64,000 bases of DNA, taken from the NCBI RefSeq assembly GCF_001017175.1, contig NZ_LCYG01000032.1:1-64000 (forward strand), in the 5' to 3' direction. This document shows, piece by piece, positions 55,343-64,000 of this stretch; position 1 is the first letter of the stretch, and each line of letters begins with the position of its first letter. The DNA is from Microvirga vignae. GTDB taxonomy: Bacteria; Pseudomonadota; Alphaproteobacteria; Rhizobiales; Beijerinckiaceae. The position numbers and the translations under genes were made by a program. The notes under the pieces are model-generated. The model ran no database searches. It was not told where the DNA came from and saw only the letters and a program-made list of their open reading frames with translations.

Positions 55343-56185
55343 TCAATCCGGTATCGGATTTTGGCCTGAAGAGAGGAGTTCACCCTCGGGCGCATGCCGA
55401 TGGACTGAGCCCGTGGCTTTCGCATGGCTGCGCACGCGCAGCTCGGCGAGCAGCGGGAAGTGATCGGACGCCACGCGCGTCAGCGTGTTCCGCACCGGCG
55501 CGGCATTCATCACCTCTACCGACCTGGTGACGAACACGTGGTCGAGGCGCAGCACTGGCGCACGCGTATGGAAGGTCGGCTGAGGCTCGCCATGGGAGTT
55601 GGAGAGCTGCGCATCCCTTAAGCGATTGGCGATCATGCGGTAGGAGCGCGAATAAGGCGGCGCGTTGAAATCACCGAGCAGAATCGCGGGGTCGGCGCAT
55701 TCCGGGTGGCCCATCCAGTCAGGCCCCACGAGCGCTGAGGCCTGCGCCCGTCGTTCGCCAGAGCGAAGCGACAGGTGGGCGTTGATGACATTCACCTTGT
55801 GCCCATCAATCTCCGTACACACCCAAAGAGCGCTGCGTTTCTCGAAGGACGGCTTCGTCGATTGCGTCGGCAGGCGGCCCGATTTTACGAGATAGGCGGG
55901 ATGCTTGGTGAGAACTGCAATGCCGTATTGCTCGCCTAAGATACGGATCGTGGGCTGGAAATGGAGGTCCATGCCGAGTGTGTCCGCGACAGTTGCGGCT
56001 TGATCGATCTCCCCAGTCTGGGCGCGCCCGACCCGCACCTCCTGGAGCGCGACGATATCGGCCTCGCAGGCCGCAATGACCTCGGCGATCCGTGTCGGCG
56101 AGATTTTTCGGTCGGTGCCCAGCCAGCGGTGAACGTTATAGGTGAGGATCCGAAAAGGGCGCCCGTGTTTATCGCTGTGCGTCAA
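55343..56185 (-). CDS. Endonuclease/exonuclease/phosphatase (EEP) family protein
   Basis: The 280-residue metal-dependent phosphodiesterase-fold protein has the EEP motifs ILTYNVHRWLGTD, IVALQEVRVG, INAHLSLRSGERRAQA, ILLGDFNAPP, LRLDHVFV and VASDHFPLLAEL. All catalytic positions (Asn, Glu, Asp-Asn, Asp-His) are visible. No signal peptide or membrane segment. Substrate (DNA, phospholipid or other phosphodiester) is unknown. It often neighbours phospholipase D-like genes, not seen here. Confidence 0.9.
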   Translation of the reverse strand: MTHSDKHGRPFRILTYNVHRWLGTDRKISPTRIAEVIAACEADIVALQEVRVGRAQTGEIDQAATVADTLGMDLHFQPTIRILGEQYGIAVLTKHPAYLVKSGRLPTQSTKPSFEKRSALWVCTEIDGHKVNVINAHLSLRSGERRAQASALVGPDWMGHPECADPAILLGDFNAPPYSRSYRMIANRLRDAQLSNSHGEPQPTFHTRAPVLRLDHVFVTRSVEVMNAAPVRNTLTRVASDHFPLLAELRVRSHAKATGSVHRHAPEGELLSSGQNPIPD

Positions 56186-56346
56186 AGGTCAGTACCGGCT
56201 CCAAGAATGGTGACAATGAACATGCATGGGCTTCAAACGCAGCATGCGGTGACGTCTCGATTCGCGACCTATGGTGCAAACGTGTCGGATCAATGACCCA
56301 TCATCGATCAGAGTTCCGGACAAACGCAACCGTAAAAGGCGTCTTG

Positions 56347-56367
56347 ACCCTCCCATGATTGGAAGGT
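56347..56367 (+). promoter_or_regulatory. CueR-type operator in the copA promoter
   Basis: ACCCTCC-CATGATT-GGAAGGT is a 21-bp dyad with one mismatch between arms. It lies inside TTGACCCTCC..., so the -35 TTGACC is at 56344-56349 and the dyad sits in an elongated spacer before a weak -10 near 56369. This matches the MerR/CueR class of copper promoters. Control by the CueR protein encoded after copA is inferred. Confidence 0.85.
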
Positions 56368-56406
56368 TTACACCCTGACCCCATATGATGAATCAGGAGA
56401 TTCAAG

Positions 56407-58938
56407 ATGGCTGCCACCAACCGTTCCGCTGCAGCGGAGAGCTTCGACATTCCGGTCCAGGGGATGAGCTGCGCCTCCTGCGTCGGGCGCGTCGAAAAGG
56501 CAATCAAGTCGGTCGAGGGCGTCACCGCCGCCAATGTGAACCTGGCGACGGAGCGGGCGCATGTGTCCTTCGCCCCTGAGAAGGCCAATCCCCAGGCGGT
56601 CGCCGAGGCCATCCGGGCGGCGGGCTATGAACCTTCCGAGAGCCATGTGGACCTGAAGATCGAGGGTATGACCTGCGCCTCCTGCGTAGCGCGGGTGGAG
56701 AAGGCGCTCGAGCGCGTGCCAGGCGTTGTCGAGGCCCATGTGAACCTCGCCACCGAGCGCGCCTCCGTGCGGTACCTTGGCGGCGCGGACGTCATCGGTC
56801 GGATGATCGCGGCCGTCAATGCCACCGGCTATGAGGCGAAGGAAATCCGCCAGGATGCCGATCAGACAGATCGGGAGCGCGCTGCCCGCGAGGCCGAGAT
56901 TGCAGCCTTGAGGCGCTCGCTCACGGTGGCCGCCATCCTCACCCTGCCCGTCTTCGTGGTCGAGATGGGCTCTCACTTCATCCCCGCGATCCATGATTGG
57001 GTGATGAGCATCCTCGGCCATCAGACCAGCTGGTATCTGCAATTCGCCCTGACTTCGCTCGTGCTGTTCGGGCCCGGCCTGCGCTTCTTCAGGAAGGGTG
57101 TTCCAGCCCTTTTGCGCTGGGCCCCCGACATGAATTCCCTCGTGGTGCTCGGCACGAGCGCGGCCTATGCCTATTCTGTCGTGGCGACCTTCCTGCCGGG
57201 GGTGCTGCCTGCCGAAATGGCCAATGTCTATTACGAGGCGGCCGCCGTGATCGTGACGCTGATCCTGCTCGGCCGCTTTCTCGAGGCGAAGGCCAAGGGC
57301 CGCACATCGGAAGCGATCAAGCGTCTTATCGGCCTCGCCCCGAAAACCGCGCGGGTGATCCGCAACGGCGAGGCACGGGAGATCCCGCTCGATCAGGTGC
57401 TGATCGGCGACATCGTGCAGGTCCGTCCCGGCGAGAAGGTGCCGGTCGATGGCGAGGTGGTCGAGGGCTCTTCCTTCGTCGACGAATCCATGATCACGGG
57501 CGAGCCTGTGCCCGTGCAGAAGGCTCAAGGTTCGGAGGTTGTCGGCGGCACGATCAACAAGACAGGCGGCTTCACCTTCCGCGCAACCCGGATCGGCGCC
57601 GACACGGTTCTGGCTCAGATCATCCGCATGGTCGAACAGGCGCAGGGTTCGAAGCTTCCGATCCAGGCCATGGTCGACAGGATCACCGCATGGTTCGTGC
57701 CAGCCGTGATGGCGGCAGCGGCGCTGACCTTCCTGATCTGGCTGATCTTCGGCCCCGATCCTGCAATGACCTTCGCGCTTGTGAATGCGGTGGCCGTGCT
57801 CATCATCGCCTGCCCCTGCGCCATGGGATTGGCGACGCCGACATCGATCATGGTCGGGACCGGACGCGCAGCGGAACTCGGCGTGCTATTCCGCCAGGGC
57901 GAAGCGCTGCAAAGCCTGAAGGAGATCGGCGTCGTCGCGCTCGACAAGACCGGCACGCTTACCAAGGGCCGCCCGGATCTCACCGACTTCGTCACCGCGA
58001 ACGGTTTCATCGAGACTGACGCCCTGAGGCTCGTCGCGGCCGTCGAGGCGCGCTCGGAACATCCAATTGCGCAGGCCATCGTCGCGGCAGCGGAGCGCCA
58101 GAGCATCACTCTGCCTGCGACCGACAGCTTCGAAGCCGTGCCAGGCTTCGGCGTCTCCGCCACGGTCAAAGGGCGAAAGGTCGATGTGGGTGCGGACCGC
58201 TTCATGCAGAAGCTCGGGCTCGACGTGGCCGTGTTCGCCGATACGGCGGCCCGCCTCGGCTCCGAAGGCAAGAGCCCGCTTTACGCAGCGATTGACGGCA
58301 GGCTCGCCGCCATCATCGCCGTTGCCGACCCGATCAAGGATTCGACGCCGGAAGCGATTGCTGCCCTGCATGCTCTGGGCCTGAAAGTGGCGATGATCAC
58401 CGGCGACAACCGCAAGACGGCGGAAGCCATCGCGCGGCGCATCGGCATCGACGAGGTGGTCGCGGAAGTGCTGCCCGAAGGCAAGGTCGAGGTGGTGAAG
58501 CGCCTGCGCCAAACCCATGGCCGTATCGCCTTCGTCGGCGACGGCATCAACGATGCACCTGCACTCGCTGAAGCCGATATCGGCATCGCCATCGGAACGG
58601 GCACGGACATTGCGATCGAAAGCGCCGATGTGGTGCTCATGTCCGGCGACGTGCGCGGTGTGGTGAATGCGATTGGCCTGTCGAAGGCAACGATCCGCAA
58701 TATCGGTGAGAACCTGTTCTGGGCCTTCGCCTATAACGTAGTGCTGATCCCGGTCGCAGCGGGTGCGCTCTATCCTGTCAACGGCACCCTGCTCTCACCC
58801 ATCGTGGCAGCAGCGGCAATGGCGCTCTCCAGCGTGTTCGTCGTCGGCAACGCGCTTCGTCTTCGCCGCTTCGAGGCTCCCATCGAGGCACGGCAGGAGA
58901 TTGCTCCTGCCGCCCTAACCGTGGAAGGTGTGGCATGA
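56407..58938 (+). CDS. copA: Cu(I)-exporting P1B-type ATPase
   Basis: The 843-residue inner-membrane pump exports cytoplasmic copper. Two N-terminal heavy-metal domains carry GMSCASC and GMTCASC. Eight membrane helices follow, with the transport motif [13 protein letters not shown] at about residue 470, and the actuator has MITGEPVPV. The phosphorylation site is [11 protein letters not shown] (about 513), the nucleotide-binding His is in [11 protein letters not shown], and the hinge is [10 protein letters not shown]. The second domain is complete and the N-terminus includes no extra tail. It is coupled by 4 bases to cueR and has a CueR operator upstream. Confidence 0.97.
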   Translation: MAATNRSAAAESFDIPVQGMSCASCVGRVEKAIKSVEGVTAANVNLATERAHVSFAPEKANPQAVAEAIRAAGYEPSESHVDLKIEGMTCASCVARVEKALERVPGVVEAHVNLATERASVRYLGGADVIGRMIAAVNATGYEAKEIRQDADQTDRERAAREAEIAALRRSLTVAAILTLPVFVVEMGSHFIPAIHDWVMSILGHQTSWYLQFALTSLVLFGPGLRFFRKGVPALLRWAPDMNSLVVLGTSAAYAYSVVATFLPGVLPAEMANVYYEAAAVIVTLILLGRFLEAKAKGRTSEAIKRLIGLAPKTARVIRNGEAREIPLDQVLIGDIVQVRPGEKVPVDGEVVEGSSFVDESMITGEPVPVQKAQGSEVVGGTINKTGGFTFRATRIGADTVLAQIIRMVEQAQGSKLPIQAMVDRITAWFVPAVMAAAALTFLIWLIFGPDPAMTFALVNAVAVLIIACPCAMGLATPTSIMVGTGRAAELGVLFRQGEALQSLKEIGVVALDKTGTLTKGRPDLTDFVTANGFIETDALRLVAAVEARSEHPIAQAIVAAAERQSITLPATDSFEAVPGFGVSATVKGRKVDVGADRFMQKLGLDVAVFADTAARLGSEGKSPLYAAIDGRLAAIIAVADPIKDSTPEAIAALHALGLKVAMITGDNRKTAEAIARRIGIDEVVAEVLPEGKVEVVKRLRQTHGRIAFVGDGINDAPALAEADIGIAIGTGTDIAIESADVVLMSGDVRGVVNAIGLSKATIRNIGENLFWAFAYNVVLIPVAAGALYPVNGTLLSPIVAAAAMALSSVFVVGNALRLRRFEAPIEARQEIAPAALTVEGVA

Positions 58939-59381
58939 ATATCGGACAGGCCGCTTCCGCCTCCGGCGTTTCCGCCAAGATGATCCGCTACTACGAGTCC
59001 ATCGGGCTCATCCCGAAGACCGTGCGTACGGAATCCGGATACCGAGTCTATTCGCACCACGACGTGCACACGTTGCGCTTCATTCGACGTGCACGAGATC
59101 TCGGATTCTCGGTCGAGCAGATCGCCGATCTCGTCTCACTCTGGCGCGATCGCGAGCGCGCCAGCAAGGACGTGAAGGCGATTGCGCTCGACCATGTGCA
59201 CGTGCTCGAGCGCAAGATCCGTGAGCTGCAGGAAATGGCCTTGACCCTCAAGCACCTGGCAGACCATTGTCACGGAGATTCGCGTCCCCACTGCCCGATC
59301 CTTGAGGAACTTGCGAGCGAAGATCCCCTGCCCGTTCACGTCAAGACGGATGCGAAGTTCGGTGCGCTGGGTAAGGCTTAG
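58935..59381 (+). CDS. cueR: Copper-responsive MerR-family activator
   Basis: The 148-residue protein starts at the ATG overlapping copA's stop. The MerR HTH is [41 protein letters not shown] dimerisation helix ([22 protein letters not shown]) follows, and the metal loop C-HGDSRPH-C (two Cys with seven residues between) is the CueR pattern for Cu(I). The following stretch PILEEL is also typical. It activates copA by twisting the long-spacer promoter. Confidence 0.95.
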   Translation: MNIGQAASASGVSAKMIRYYESIGLIPKTVRTESGYRVYSHHDVHTLRFIRRARDLGFSVEQIADLVSLWRDRERASKDVKAIALDHVHVLERKIRELQEMALTLKHLADHCHGDSRPHCPILEELASEDPLPVHVKTDAKFGALGKA

Positions 59382-59399
59382 GGGAATAAAGAGAGTCGA

Positions 59400-59427
59400 G
59401 CGTCCGCTGCTCGGCAACAGCGGACGC
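59400..59427. terminator. Hairpin between cueR and VOC gene
   Basis: A 10-bp stem GCGTCCGCTG (59400-59409) pairs with CAGCGGACGC (59418-59427). It is positioned between convergent genes. No clear T-run follows. Confidence 0.65.
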
Positions 59428-59435
59428 GAAGTGTC

Positions 59436-59858
59436 TTACAAGCCGAATGTCACGTGCCCCTGGGCGTCGATCGACCAGGCAGGGTTCCACGCGATCTCCC
59501 ATGCATGCTCATCAGGATCAGCCACATACCCGCGCATGCCTCCATGCGGCGGCTCGTCGGCAAGCCGCAAAATCCGACCGCCGAAGCCTAAGAGGTGATT
59601 GATCGTCGCCTGCACATCCTCACGCGAGGCAACGTTATGGGCGAGAGAATAAGCCCCGGGCCCGGCAAGGCCGTTGCGCTGCATGTCCTCGGCAAGAGCC
59701 TCCTGCAACCAAGTGCCGAGCACGAAACCGTTCATCTGGTAGAAAATGATCTCTTCGTTCTCGAAGACAGGATGCCAGCCGAAGCCTTCGGCATAGAAGC
59801 GCCGCGAACGTGCAAGATCGCGCACGCCGAGTGTCACAACGGAAATTTGATGTTGCAT
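59436..59858 (-). CDS. VOC (glyoxalase/bleomycin-resistance-like) family protein
   Basis: The 140-residue protein has the paired beta-alpha-beta-beta-beta VOC fold: ISVVTLGVRDLARSRRFYAEGFGWHPVFENEEIIFYQMNGFVLGTW and GGRILRLADEPPHGGMRGYVADPDEHAWEIAWN. The DPDEHAWEI end carries the usual metal-ligand Glu; the first ligand is in VTLGVRDL. Substrate unknown. It is read toward copA-cueR. Confidence 0.9.
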   Translation of the reverse strand: MQHQISVVTLGVRDLARSRRFYAEGFGWHPVFENEEIIFYQMNGFVLGTWLQEALAEDMQRNGLAGPGAYSLAHNVASREDVQATINHLLGFGGRILRLADEPPHGGMRGYVADPDEHAWEIAWNPAWSIDAQGHVTFGL

Positions 59859-60041
59859 TGGGTCACATCCCTACGTTGCCCTGGAGCACCATGCGCCAGG
59901 GCTTCCGTCATGGGACTTGGTGCATCTGCACCAGCCAGAACTTCCCGCAGGAAGCGACCGGGCTAACCAAACCGGTCCGCCTTTTCCGACACGCCGAGCA
60001 TAGCCGGCCAAGAGATCAGGTCAAGGCAGCACCCAGCGCCT

Positions 60042-60650
60042 TCAAGCCGCCATCTCGACTTCGCAACCGCGGCCGAGATCGTGCATCCACTGCGCGAATT
60101 GAGGCTGCCGCTGAATCTGGCGCCCGTAATGGCGGCGTAAGCCGTCGACGAGGCGTCCGTTGTGGGACAACAGATCGTCCGCATAGGCGATCATGCGCGA
60201 GTTCGGCCAAGCCTGGGGCCTGATCAGCGTCAGTCGCTCGAAAAGCCTATCCTCCTTCTCGTCAGGGTGTGTCTGCGCCAGGAGTGTCAGCATCGCGGCC
60301 GTCGAGCGGGAAATGCCCATGTGGCAATGCACGAGAAGATGCCCTCGTGTGCGCTCGATGCTGCCTGCCGCAACCTCCTCGCCGAAGCGCAGCACGGCTT
60401 CCACATGCTCCGGCTGCGGCAGGATCATCCCCTCGATCGGATTGATGATATCGTGGAAGCGAAGGATCGTGCGGTGATGCGGATCGTATGCCTGGAACGC
60501 CTCTGGATCGGGATGATCCGGGTCCAGAATAGAGAGCACATGAGTGACTGCCCTCTCCTTCTGCTCCGGCAATTCGGAAATGCCACAGATGGTGAGCATG
60601 GAGATCGAGAGCGACTGCATTGAAAAACCCATCGAAAGCGGAGGCTGCAT
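60042..60650 (-). CDS. Protein tyrosine/dual-specificity phosphatase family protein
   Basis: About 202 residues from the ATG at 60648-60650 (MQPPLSMGFSMQSLSIS), with AGGGAGG upstream; the longer frame to 60761 lacks a site. The P-loop is VHCHMGISRSTAAML (Cys-x5-Arg complete). The general-acid region may be FHDIINPIEG. This is a bacterial PTP-like protein of the type often annotated 'protein-tyrosine phosphatase family', substrate unknown. Cytoplasmic. Confidence 0.88.
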   Translation of the reverse strand: MQPPLSMGFSMQSLSISMLTICGISELPEQKERAVTHVLSILDPDHPDPEAFQAYDPHHRTILRFHDIINPIEGMILPQPEHVEAVLRFGEEVAAGSIERTRGHLLVHCHMGISRSTAAMLTLLAQTHPDEKEDRLFERLTLIRPQAWPNSRMIAYADDLLSHNGRLVDGLRRHYGRQIQRQPQFAQWMHDLGRGCEVEMAA

Positions 60651-60874
60651 GATCCTCCCTGTTATGTTCGTAGGTTGTACCCATGCAGAGGGAATAAGTT
60701 CAAGCCCATCAAATGATTGTGTCCTTTTGATCACAGCTCGGCTTGGCCACATTTCTGCCATTTCGTTAACACCTTGTGGTCATCACCGGGTTTATGAACT
60801 CCCTTTCAAGGTACCGCCGCCGTTCGCGTTGGCGGCATAAGCGAAAAACCAGAAACTGCGAGCTTCCCCCACTG

Positions 60875-61609
60875 ATGTCTGCTTTCACGGCCTTCCGCTT
60901 GTCCTCGTTGCAGAATGCAATCCGCTTCTGCGTGTTGGTCCTCCCGCTGGCGCTGGCCGCCTGTGTATCCTCCTCGTCTCCTCCGCAGCAGGCGATCCGC
61001 CATATCGATCCAGCGTACATGGCCATGTACGGTGCCCGTCCTGACGAAGCGCATTCGCTGCCCGCCACCGACATTTCCGAAGTCGACCCGCGCTTCCTGC
61101 GCCGGGAGGTGGCCTATTACGGCCGTGAAGAGCCCGGGACGGTAGTGGTCGATACCTCGGCCCGTTATCTTTACCTCGTCCGCGAGGGCGGACGCGCCAT
61201 CCGCTATGGCATCGGCGTCGGCAAGGAAGGCTTGGCGTGGTCTGGCCGTGCCCAGGTCGGACGCAAGGCGCAGTGGCCGCGCTGGACCCCGACCGCCGCG
61301 ATGATCAAGCGCGAGCCCGAACGCAACCGCCCCTGGGCCAGCGGCATGCCGGGCGGCGTCGAGAACCCGCTCGGTGCCCGTGCGCTCTACCTCTACAACA
61401 ACGGTGTCGATACCATGTACCGCATCCATGGCACGACCGAGCCCTGGTCCATCGGCCAGTCGGTGTCGAGCGGCTGTATCCGTATGTTCAACCAGGACGT
61501 GATCGACCTCTACAACCGCGTGCCGGTGGGTTCGCCGGTGGTGGTACTGAGAGGGCGCAGCCCCTTCAACGATGTCGAACAGGACGAACAGCGCGTGTCC
61601 TTCTACTGA
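60875..61609 (+). CDS. L,D-transpeptidase (YkuD domain) lipoprotein
   Basis: About 244 residues from the ATG at 60875 (MSAFTAFRLSSLQNAIRF). A lipobox LALAAC marks lipidation near residue 29. The YkuD domain has RYLYLVREGGRAIRYGIGVGKEGLAWSGRAQVGRKAQWPRW, IHGTTEPWSIGQSVSSGCIRMFNQDVIDLY (His and the SSGCIR nucleophile Cys) and GSPVVVL. It makes 3-3 cross-links or attaches proteins to peptidoglycan in the periplasm. The gene ends at a strong terminator. Confidence 0.93.
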   Translation: MSAFTAFRLSSLQNAIRFCVLVLPLALAACVSSSSPPQQAIRHIDPAYMAMYGARPDEAHSLPATDISEVDPRFLRREVAYYGREEPGTVVVDTSARYLYLVREGGRAIRYGIGVGKEGLAWSGRAQVGRKAQWPRWTPTAAMIKREPERNRPWASGMPGGVENPLGARALYLYNNGVDTMYRIHGTTEPWSIGQSVSSGCIRMFNQDVIDLYNRVPVGSPVVVLRGRSPFNDVEQDEQRVSFY

Positions 61610-61634
61610 GCGTATGCAAGATCGGCGATGGTGA

Positions 61635-61669
61635 AAGGGCTGGCCGATGATGGCCGGCCCTTCTTTTTT
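61635..61669 (+). terminator. Terminator after the L,D-transpeptidase gene
   Basis: An 11-bp stem AAGGGCTGGCC (61635-61645) pairs with GGCCGGCCCTT (61652-61662), one G-T pair, followed by CTTTTTT. Confidence 0.92.
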
Positions 61670-61722
61670 GTCGTCCTGCCTGGCCTGATGTATGATCGGT
61701 GCATCCTGGTGGAGGCACGGCC

Positions 61723-61926
61723 ATGACCGTAGAACGCGCCATCCTTCTGACCGTCGGCGGACTGATCATCATCAGCGTCCTGCTCGCGGTTTACGTCAAT
61801 ATCAACTGGCTCTGGCTGACCGGAATCCTGGGGGCCCATCTTGTCCAGGCATCGTTCACAGGCCTCTGCCCTGTCGTGATGATGTTCAAGCGGCTCGGGC
61901 TTCCCAGCAAGCCTGGTTTCACCTGA
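61723..61926 (+). CDS. DUF2892 family small membrane protein
   Basis: The 67-residue protein starts MTVERAILLTVGGLIIISVLLAVYVNINWLWLTGILGAHLVQASFTGLCPVVMMFKRLG. Two helices and the SFTGLCPxxMMxxxLG ending are hallmarks of DUF2892 (YgaP C-terminal-like). Function is unclear; YgaP relatives carry a rhodanese domain, absent here. GGAGG is 9 bases before the ATG. Confidence 0.9.
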   Translation: MTVERAILLTVGGLIIISVLLAVYVNINWLWLTGILGAHLVQASFTGLCPVVMMFKRLGLPSKPGFT

Positions 61927-62005
61927 AAGCGTCCTCTCCTCCCCCTGGAGGCTTCCGCTCTCTGTCCTATGAATCAATGTCCATGGCCCTCGCGAAGGAT
62001 TGTTC

Positions 62006-62413
62006 ATGGACGAATGGTTCCCTCAAGCCTTGAGGCTCACGACACGTTTGGTCGAATTGGGCGGCGTCGCCATTATCGTGCTCGGAACCCTGAGCGCGAC
62101 GATCACTTTTCTGCGGCAGATGCTGCAGGGCCTCTCCGCCGATAACGCTTACAGCCTCTACCGATCCAATCTGGGACGGGCCATTCTGCTGGGCCTCGAA
62201 CTCCTCGTGGCCGCCGATATCATCAACACAGTCGCCATCGAACCATCCCTTCAAAGCGTTCTCATTCTCGGCGGCATCGTGCTCATCCGCACATTTTTAA
62301 GCTGCTCGCTGGAGGTTGAGATCGAGGGGCACTGGCCATGGGAGCGATACAAAGCGCGTGAAAAAAAGGAGACGATCCGGTCTTTACCGGAACATATCCC
62401 GGATCAAGAATGA
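62006..62413 (+). CDS. DUF1622 family membrane protein
   Basis: About 135 residues from the ATG at 62006, with GAAGGA 7 bases upstream. Three membrane helices: LVELGGVAIIVLGTLSATITFL, LGRAILLGLELLVAADIINTVAI and SVLILGGIVLIRTFLSCSLEVEIEGHWPW. The segment LxxLYRSNLGRxILLGLEL...RTFLSxSLExEIEGxWPW is the DUF1622 consensus as I know it. Function unknown. It follows a DUF2892 gene 79 bases downstream of it, same strand. Confidence 0.9.
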   Translation: MDEWFPQALRLTTRLVELGGVAIIVLGTLSATITFLRQMLQGLSADNAYSLYRSNLGRAILLGLELLVAADIINTVAIEPSLQSVLILGGIVLIRTFLSCSLEVEIEGHWPWERYKAREKKETIRSLPEHIPDQE

Positions 62414-62846
62414 AACTGCTCGACGGACATTGCGTCCATTTGCAGTCAGCCCCCGTATCTCTTCTGCGGTCCAAGAAGACCTCCAGCATCACGCGCTAAC
62501 AGCCCGTCGCTTTAACCGCAAACCCTCCGAACCCACCGCCCGGACGGATTGTTGCATCTGCGCCACCAGCATGGGCAAAAAGTCCTCGTGCCTTCGGCAA
62601 TTCGTTGACTGCATCGGCAACACGCCTTAGCTGGAACGACCGGCCCGCCAGCCGCCGCCGCCCTTCCAGCGTCCGTCGGCTCCACAATCTGCTTGATTTC
62701 TCCGCTTCATCCCCATGGATGACGTGCGATTGCGCACATCAGATCGCGATCCTCTTCGGCAGGTTTCTCTCCCAATTCTAAGCAGCCCCCTTCAAGCCCA
62801 ATCGGCGCATGCCGCGATGGGCTGCTTGCAGCGATGATTGTCGACC
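62414..62846. other. Intergenic region with a long-armed hairpin, no gene seen
   Basis: About 430 bases without a believable gene. AAGCAGCCC (62780-62788) can pair with GGGCTGCTT (62819-62827), enclosing a GCGGCAT-type loop, 20 bases before the alpha/beta hydrolase start. It may be a leader structure for that gene or a spurious pairing. Confidence 0.45.
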
Positions 62847-63659
62847 ATGATGACTTTCGAGACAGGCATCTTCCTGAGCAGGATTCCCTTCGTGAAAATC
62901 GGTTCAGGCCCCAATCCCATTGTGGTCTTCAACGGAGGTCAAGCCTTCGTCAGGCGACCGACGCCAGCGCGAACCGAAAGGGACGCCAAGCGCATTGCGC
63001 GCCTCCTGCCCTCTGACCGTCAGATCTACGTCATGGGCTACGATGCAGCGCCGCCCGCAGGCTATAGCGTCGACATGATCGTTCAGGACATGGCGACGAT
63101 CCTGCGCGACGAGATCGGGCCTTCGACGGTCATGGGCATCTCGTTCGGCGGCTTCGTGGCGACCCGACTGGCTGCCGACCATCCCGATCTCGTGAAGGAT
63201 CTGATCGTGATGGTGAGCGCCCACCGTTTCTCTCCGGAAGGCCAGCGCAGCATCGAGCGCCAGATCGAATGCGCCTGGCAGGGAGACTTCCATGGCCTTC
63301 TGAACGAGTTCGGCCTCGCCTTCCGCCGCCCCTGGCTCAACTGGCTGTTGCGCCTGCGCCTTTGGCAGGAGTGGGACAAGCTGCATGAAAAGATGAGCGA
63401 TCCGGCGACGATCGTTCGCGGCCTTCACGCAGTCGCAGACGAGAATGTCGGCAAGGATCCGTCATGGCTGCAGCGCATCCAGGCCCGCACGCTGATCATC
63501 GGCGGAACGCACGATCCCTTCTTTGATGTGAACGCGATGAAGGAAGCAGCTCACCTGATCCCTTGGACGCAGCTGAAGCTCTTCGATGGCGAAACGCACA
63601 TGCTGCCCATCGAGCGGGCGCGAGATGTCGCGAAGGTGGTGAAGGCGTTTTTGTGGTGA
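62847..63659 (+). CDS. Alpha/beta-fold hydrolase
   Basis: About 270 residues from the ATG at 62847; a TTG at 62838 is possible. The nucleophile elbow is MGISFGGFVATRLAADHPDLV. The acid is Asp in IIGGTHDPFFDV, and the catalytic His is in FDGETHMLPIERA. An unusual N-terminal FVKIGSGPNPIVVFNGGQAFVRRP lies where the oxyanion strand is expected. No signal peptide. Substrate unknown. Confidence 0.9.
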   Translation: MMTFETGIFLSRIPFVKIGSGPNPIVVFNGGQAFVRRPTPARTERDAKRIARLLPSDRQIYVMGYDAAPPAGYSVDMIVQDMATILRDEIGPSTVMGISFGGFVATRLAADHPDLVKDLIVMVSAHRFSPEGQRSIERQIECAWQGDFHGLLNEFGLAFRRPWLNWLLRLRLWQEWDKLHEKMSDPATIVRGLHAVADENVGKDPSWLQRIQARTLIIGGTHDPFFDVNAMKEAAHLIPWTQLKLFDGETHMLPIERARDVAKVVKAFLW

Positions 63660-63663
63660 TCGA

Positions 63664-63704
63664 CAGGCTACGGCGGGAGTGTAGATCAATCCCGCCGTAG
63701 CCTG
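63664..63704. terminator. Hairpin between the hydrolase and the right-edge gene
   Basis: A 15-bp perfect stem CAGGCTACGGCGGGA (63664-63678) pairs with TCCCGCCGTAGCCTG (63690-63704). It lies just after the hydrolase stop, between convergent genes. No long T-run follows, so it may act by blocking exonucleases as well as termination. Confidence 0.75.
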
Positions 63705-63757
63705 ATCTCACGTAGGCCCGTTTAAGCCGTTTTGCGCTCGAAGATATGAGAACAGGG

Positions 63758-64000
63758 CTATTTCTTTGTCGTGCCGGTTCCCGCCACGTCAACGTCCAAC
63801 TTCAATCGAATGTTATCCGCAGGAACGCCCGTTATCTGCGCTATTCGGCGTTGCGCTTCATCGAGGATTTCCTGGAGCTTTGCATAGTCCGCCAGGGTTT
63901 TCTCCGGCACGCTCGTGTCTTGTGGCTGCTCTGTCTCAACTGAAGTCGAAACTCCGCTGGATAGGTTAGCTTGAGGACCTTCAGTGAACCTGATTCCGTG
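63758..64000 (-). CDS. Unrecognised protein, C-terminal part only; 5' end outside window
   Basis: An 80-residue reading on the minus strand runs open to the edge and stops at 63758-63760. It ends ADNIRLKLDVDVAGTGTTKK after a charged helical segment EKTLADYAKLQEILDEAQRRIAQITGVP, preceded by a polar low-complexity stretch. Codon pattern looks protein-coding. I cannot assign a family. The start lies right of base 64000. Confidence 0.65.
   Translation of the reverse strand, partial: HGIRFTEGPQANLSSGVSTSVETEQPQDTSVPEKTLADYAKLQEILDEAQRRIAQITGVPADNIRLKLDVDVAGTGTTKK

Noticed and set aside
62496..62687. Short minus-strand frame rich in Arg/Gly
   Set aside because: Low-complexity translation with no ribosome site; typical chance frame in GC-rich DNA.

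Overview
The window reads as chromosome of a free-living alphaproteobacterium of the Hyphomicrobiales (Rhizobiales), most like Methylobacteriaceae such as Microvirga. The basis is a Porin_2-type porin with a Rhizobiales-style N-terminus, Tat-exported TRAP binding proteins, an HWE-family histidine kinase, dispersed palindromic intergenic repeats of the Rhizobiales kind, a GroESL operon behind a CIRCE-like element, and uniformly GC-rich codons. The genus is inference. No phage, integrase, transposase, CRISPR array or rRNA was seen.

Layout. 1-7.4 kb: a porin fragment, then a complete route from 4-hydroxyphenylpyruvate to fumarate and acetoacetate (hppD, hmgA, maiA, fumarylacetoacetase) around a divergent MarR gene with a double operator, plus an orphan TRAP binding protein and a dodecin. 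7.4-13.7 kb: an Old Yellow Enzyme-like reductase, a secreted unknown, an ABC-F ATPase and an HWE sensor kinase. 13.9-22.9 kb: a peptide/opine-type ABC importer whose ATPase gene is separated from its binding protein and permeases by an aldehyde dehydrogenase, an SDR, a class C beta-lactamase and an opposing DUF2218 gene. 22.9-29.2 kb: a dispersed repeat, a luciferase-like oxidoreductase, a second orphan TRAP binding protein, a cupredoxin-DUF4142 pair, a broken ECF sigma gene, and groESL.

29.4-35.4 kb: small housekeeping and regulatory genes (PhnA-like, SRPBCC plus ArsR with palindromic operators, SlyX, TrhO, an amidase, a Crp/Fnr regulator, two unrecognised small proteins). 35.4-42.6 kb: an amino-acid catabolic block. 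An Lrp regulator diverges from arginase and ornithine cyclodeaminase; converging on them is an RpiR-binding protein-permease-permease-DadA operon with no ATPase gene. 42.9-44.4 kb: a diguanylate cyclase.

45-55.2 kb: a patchwork of redox and electrophile-response genes (FMN reductase, pirin, DoxX, LysR, DsbA/FrnE-like, NAD(P)-binding protein, two HxlR regulators, isochorismatase-like hydrolase, RidA, glycosyltransferase) with tRNA-Ser(GCU). Three genes here (pirin-like, NmrA-like, GST) carry apparent single-base indels, so the region is either decaying or contains consensus errors. 55.3-64 kb: an EEP-family hydrolase, a copper efflux pair (copA-cueR) with a CueR-type operator, a VOC protein, a protein phosphatase, an L,D-transpeptidase lipoprotein, two small membrane proteins, an alpha/beta hydrolase, and the C-terminal part of an unrecognised protein running off the right edge.

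The strongest candidates for something not described are the ATPase-less DadA/RpiR transporter operon facing arginase/OCD, the class C beta-lactamase inside a peptide-transport/dehydrogenase cluster, and the cupredoxin-DUF4142 couplet beside a dead sigma factor. All domain calls come from reading translations; no database search was run.
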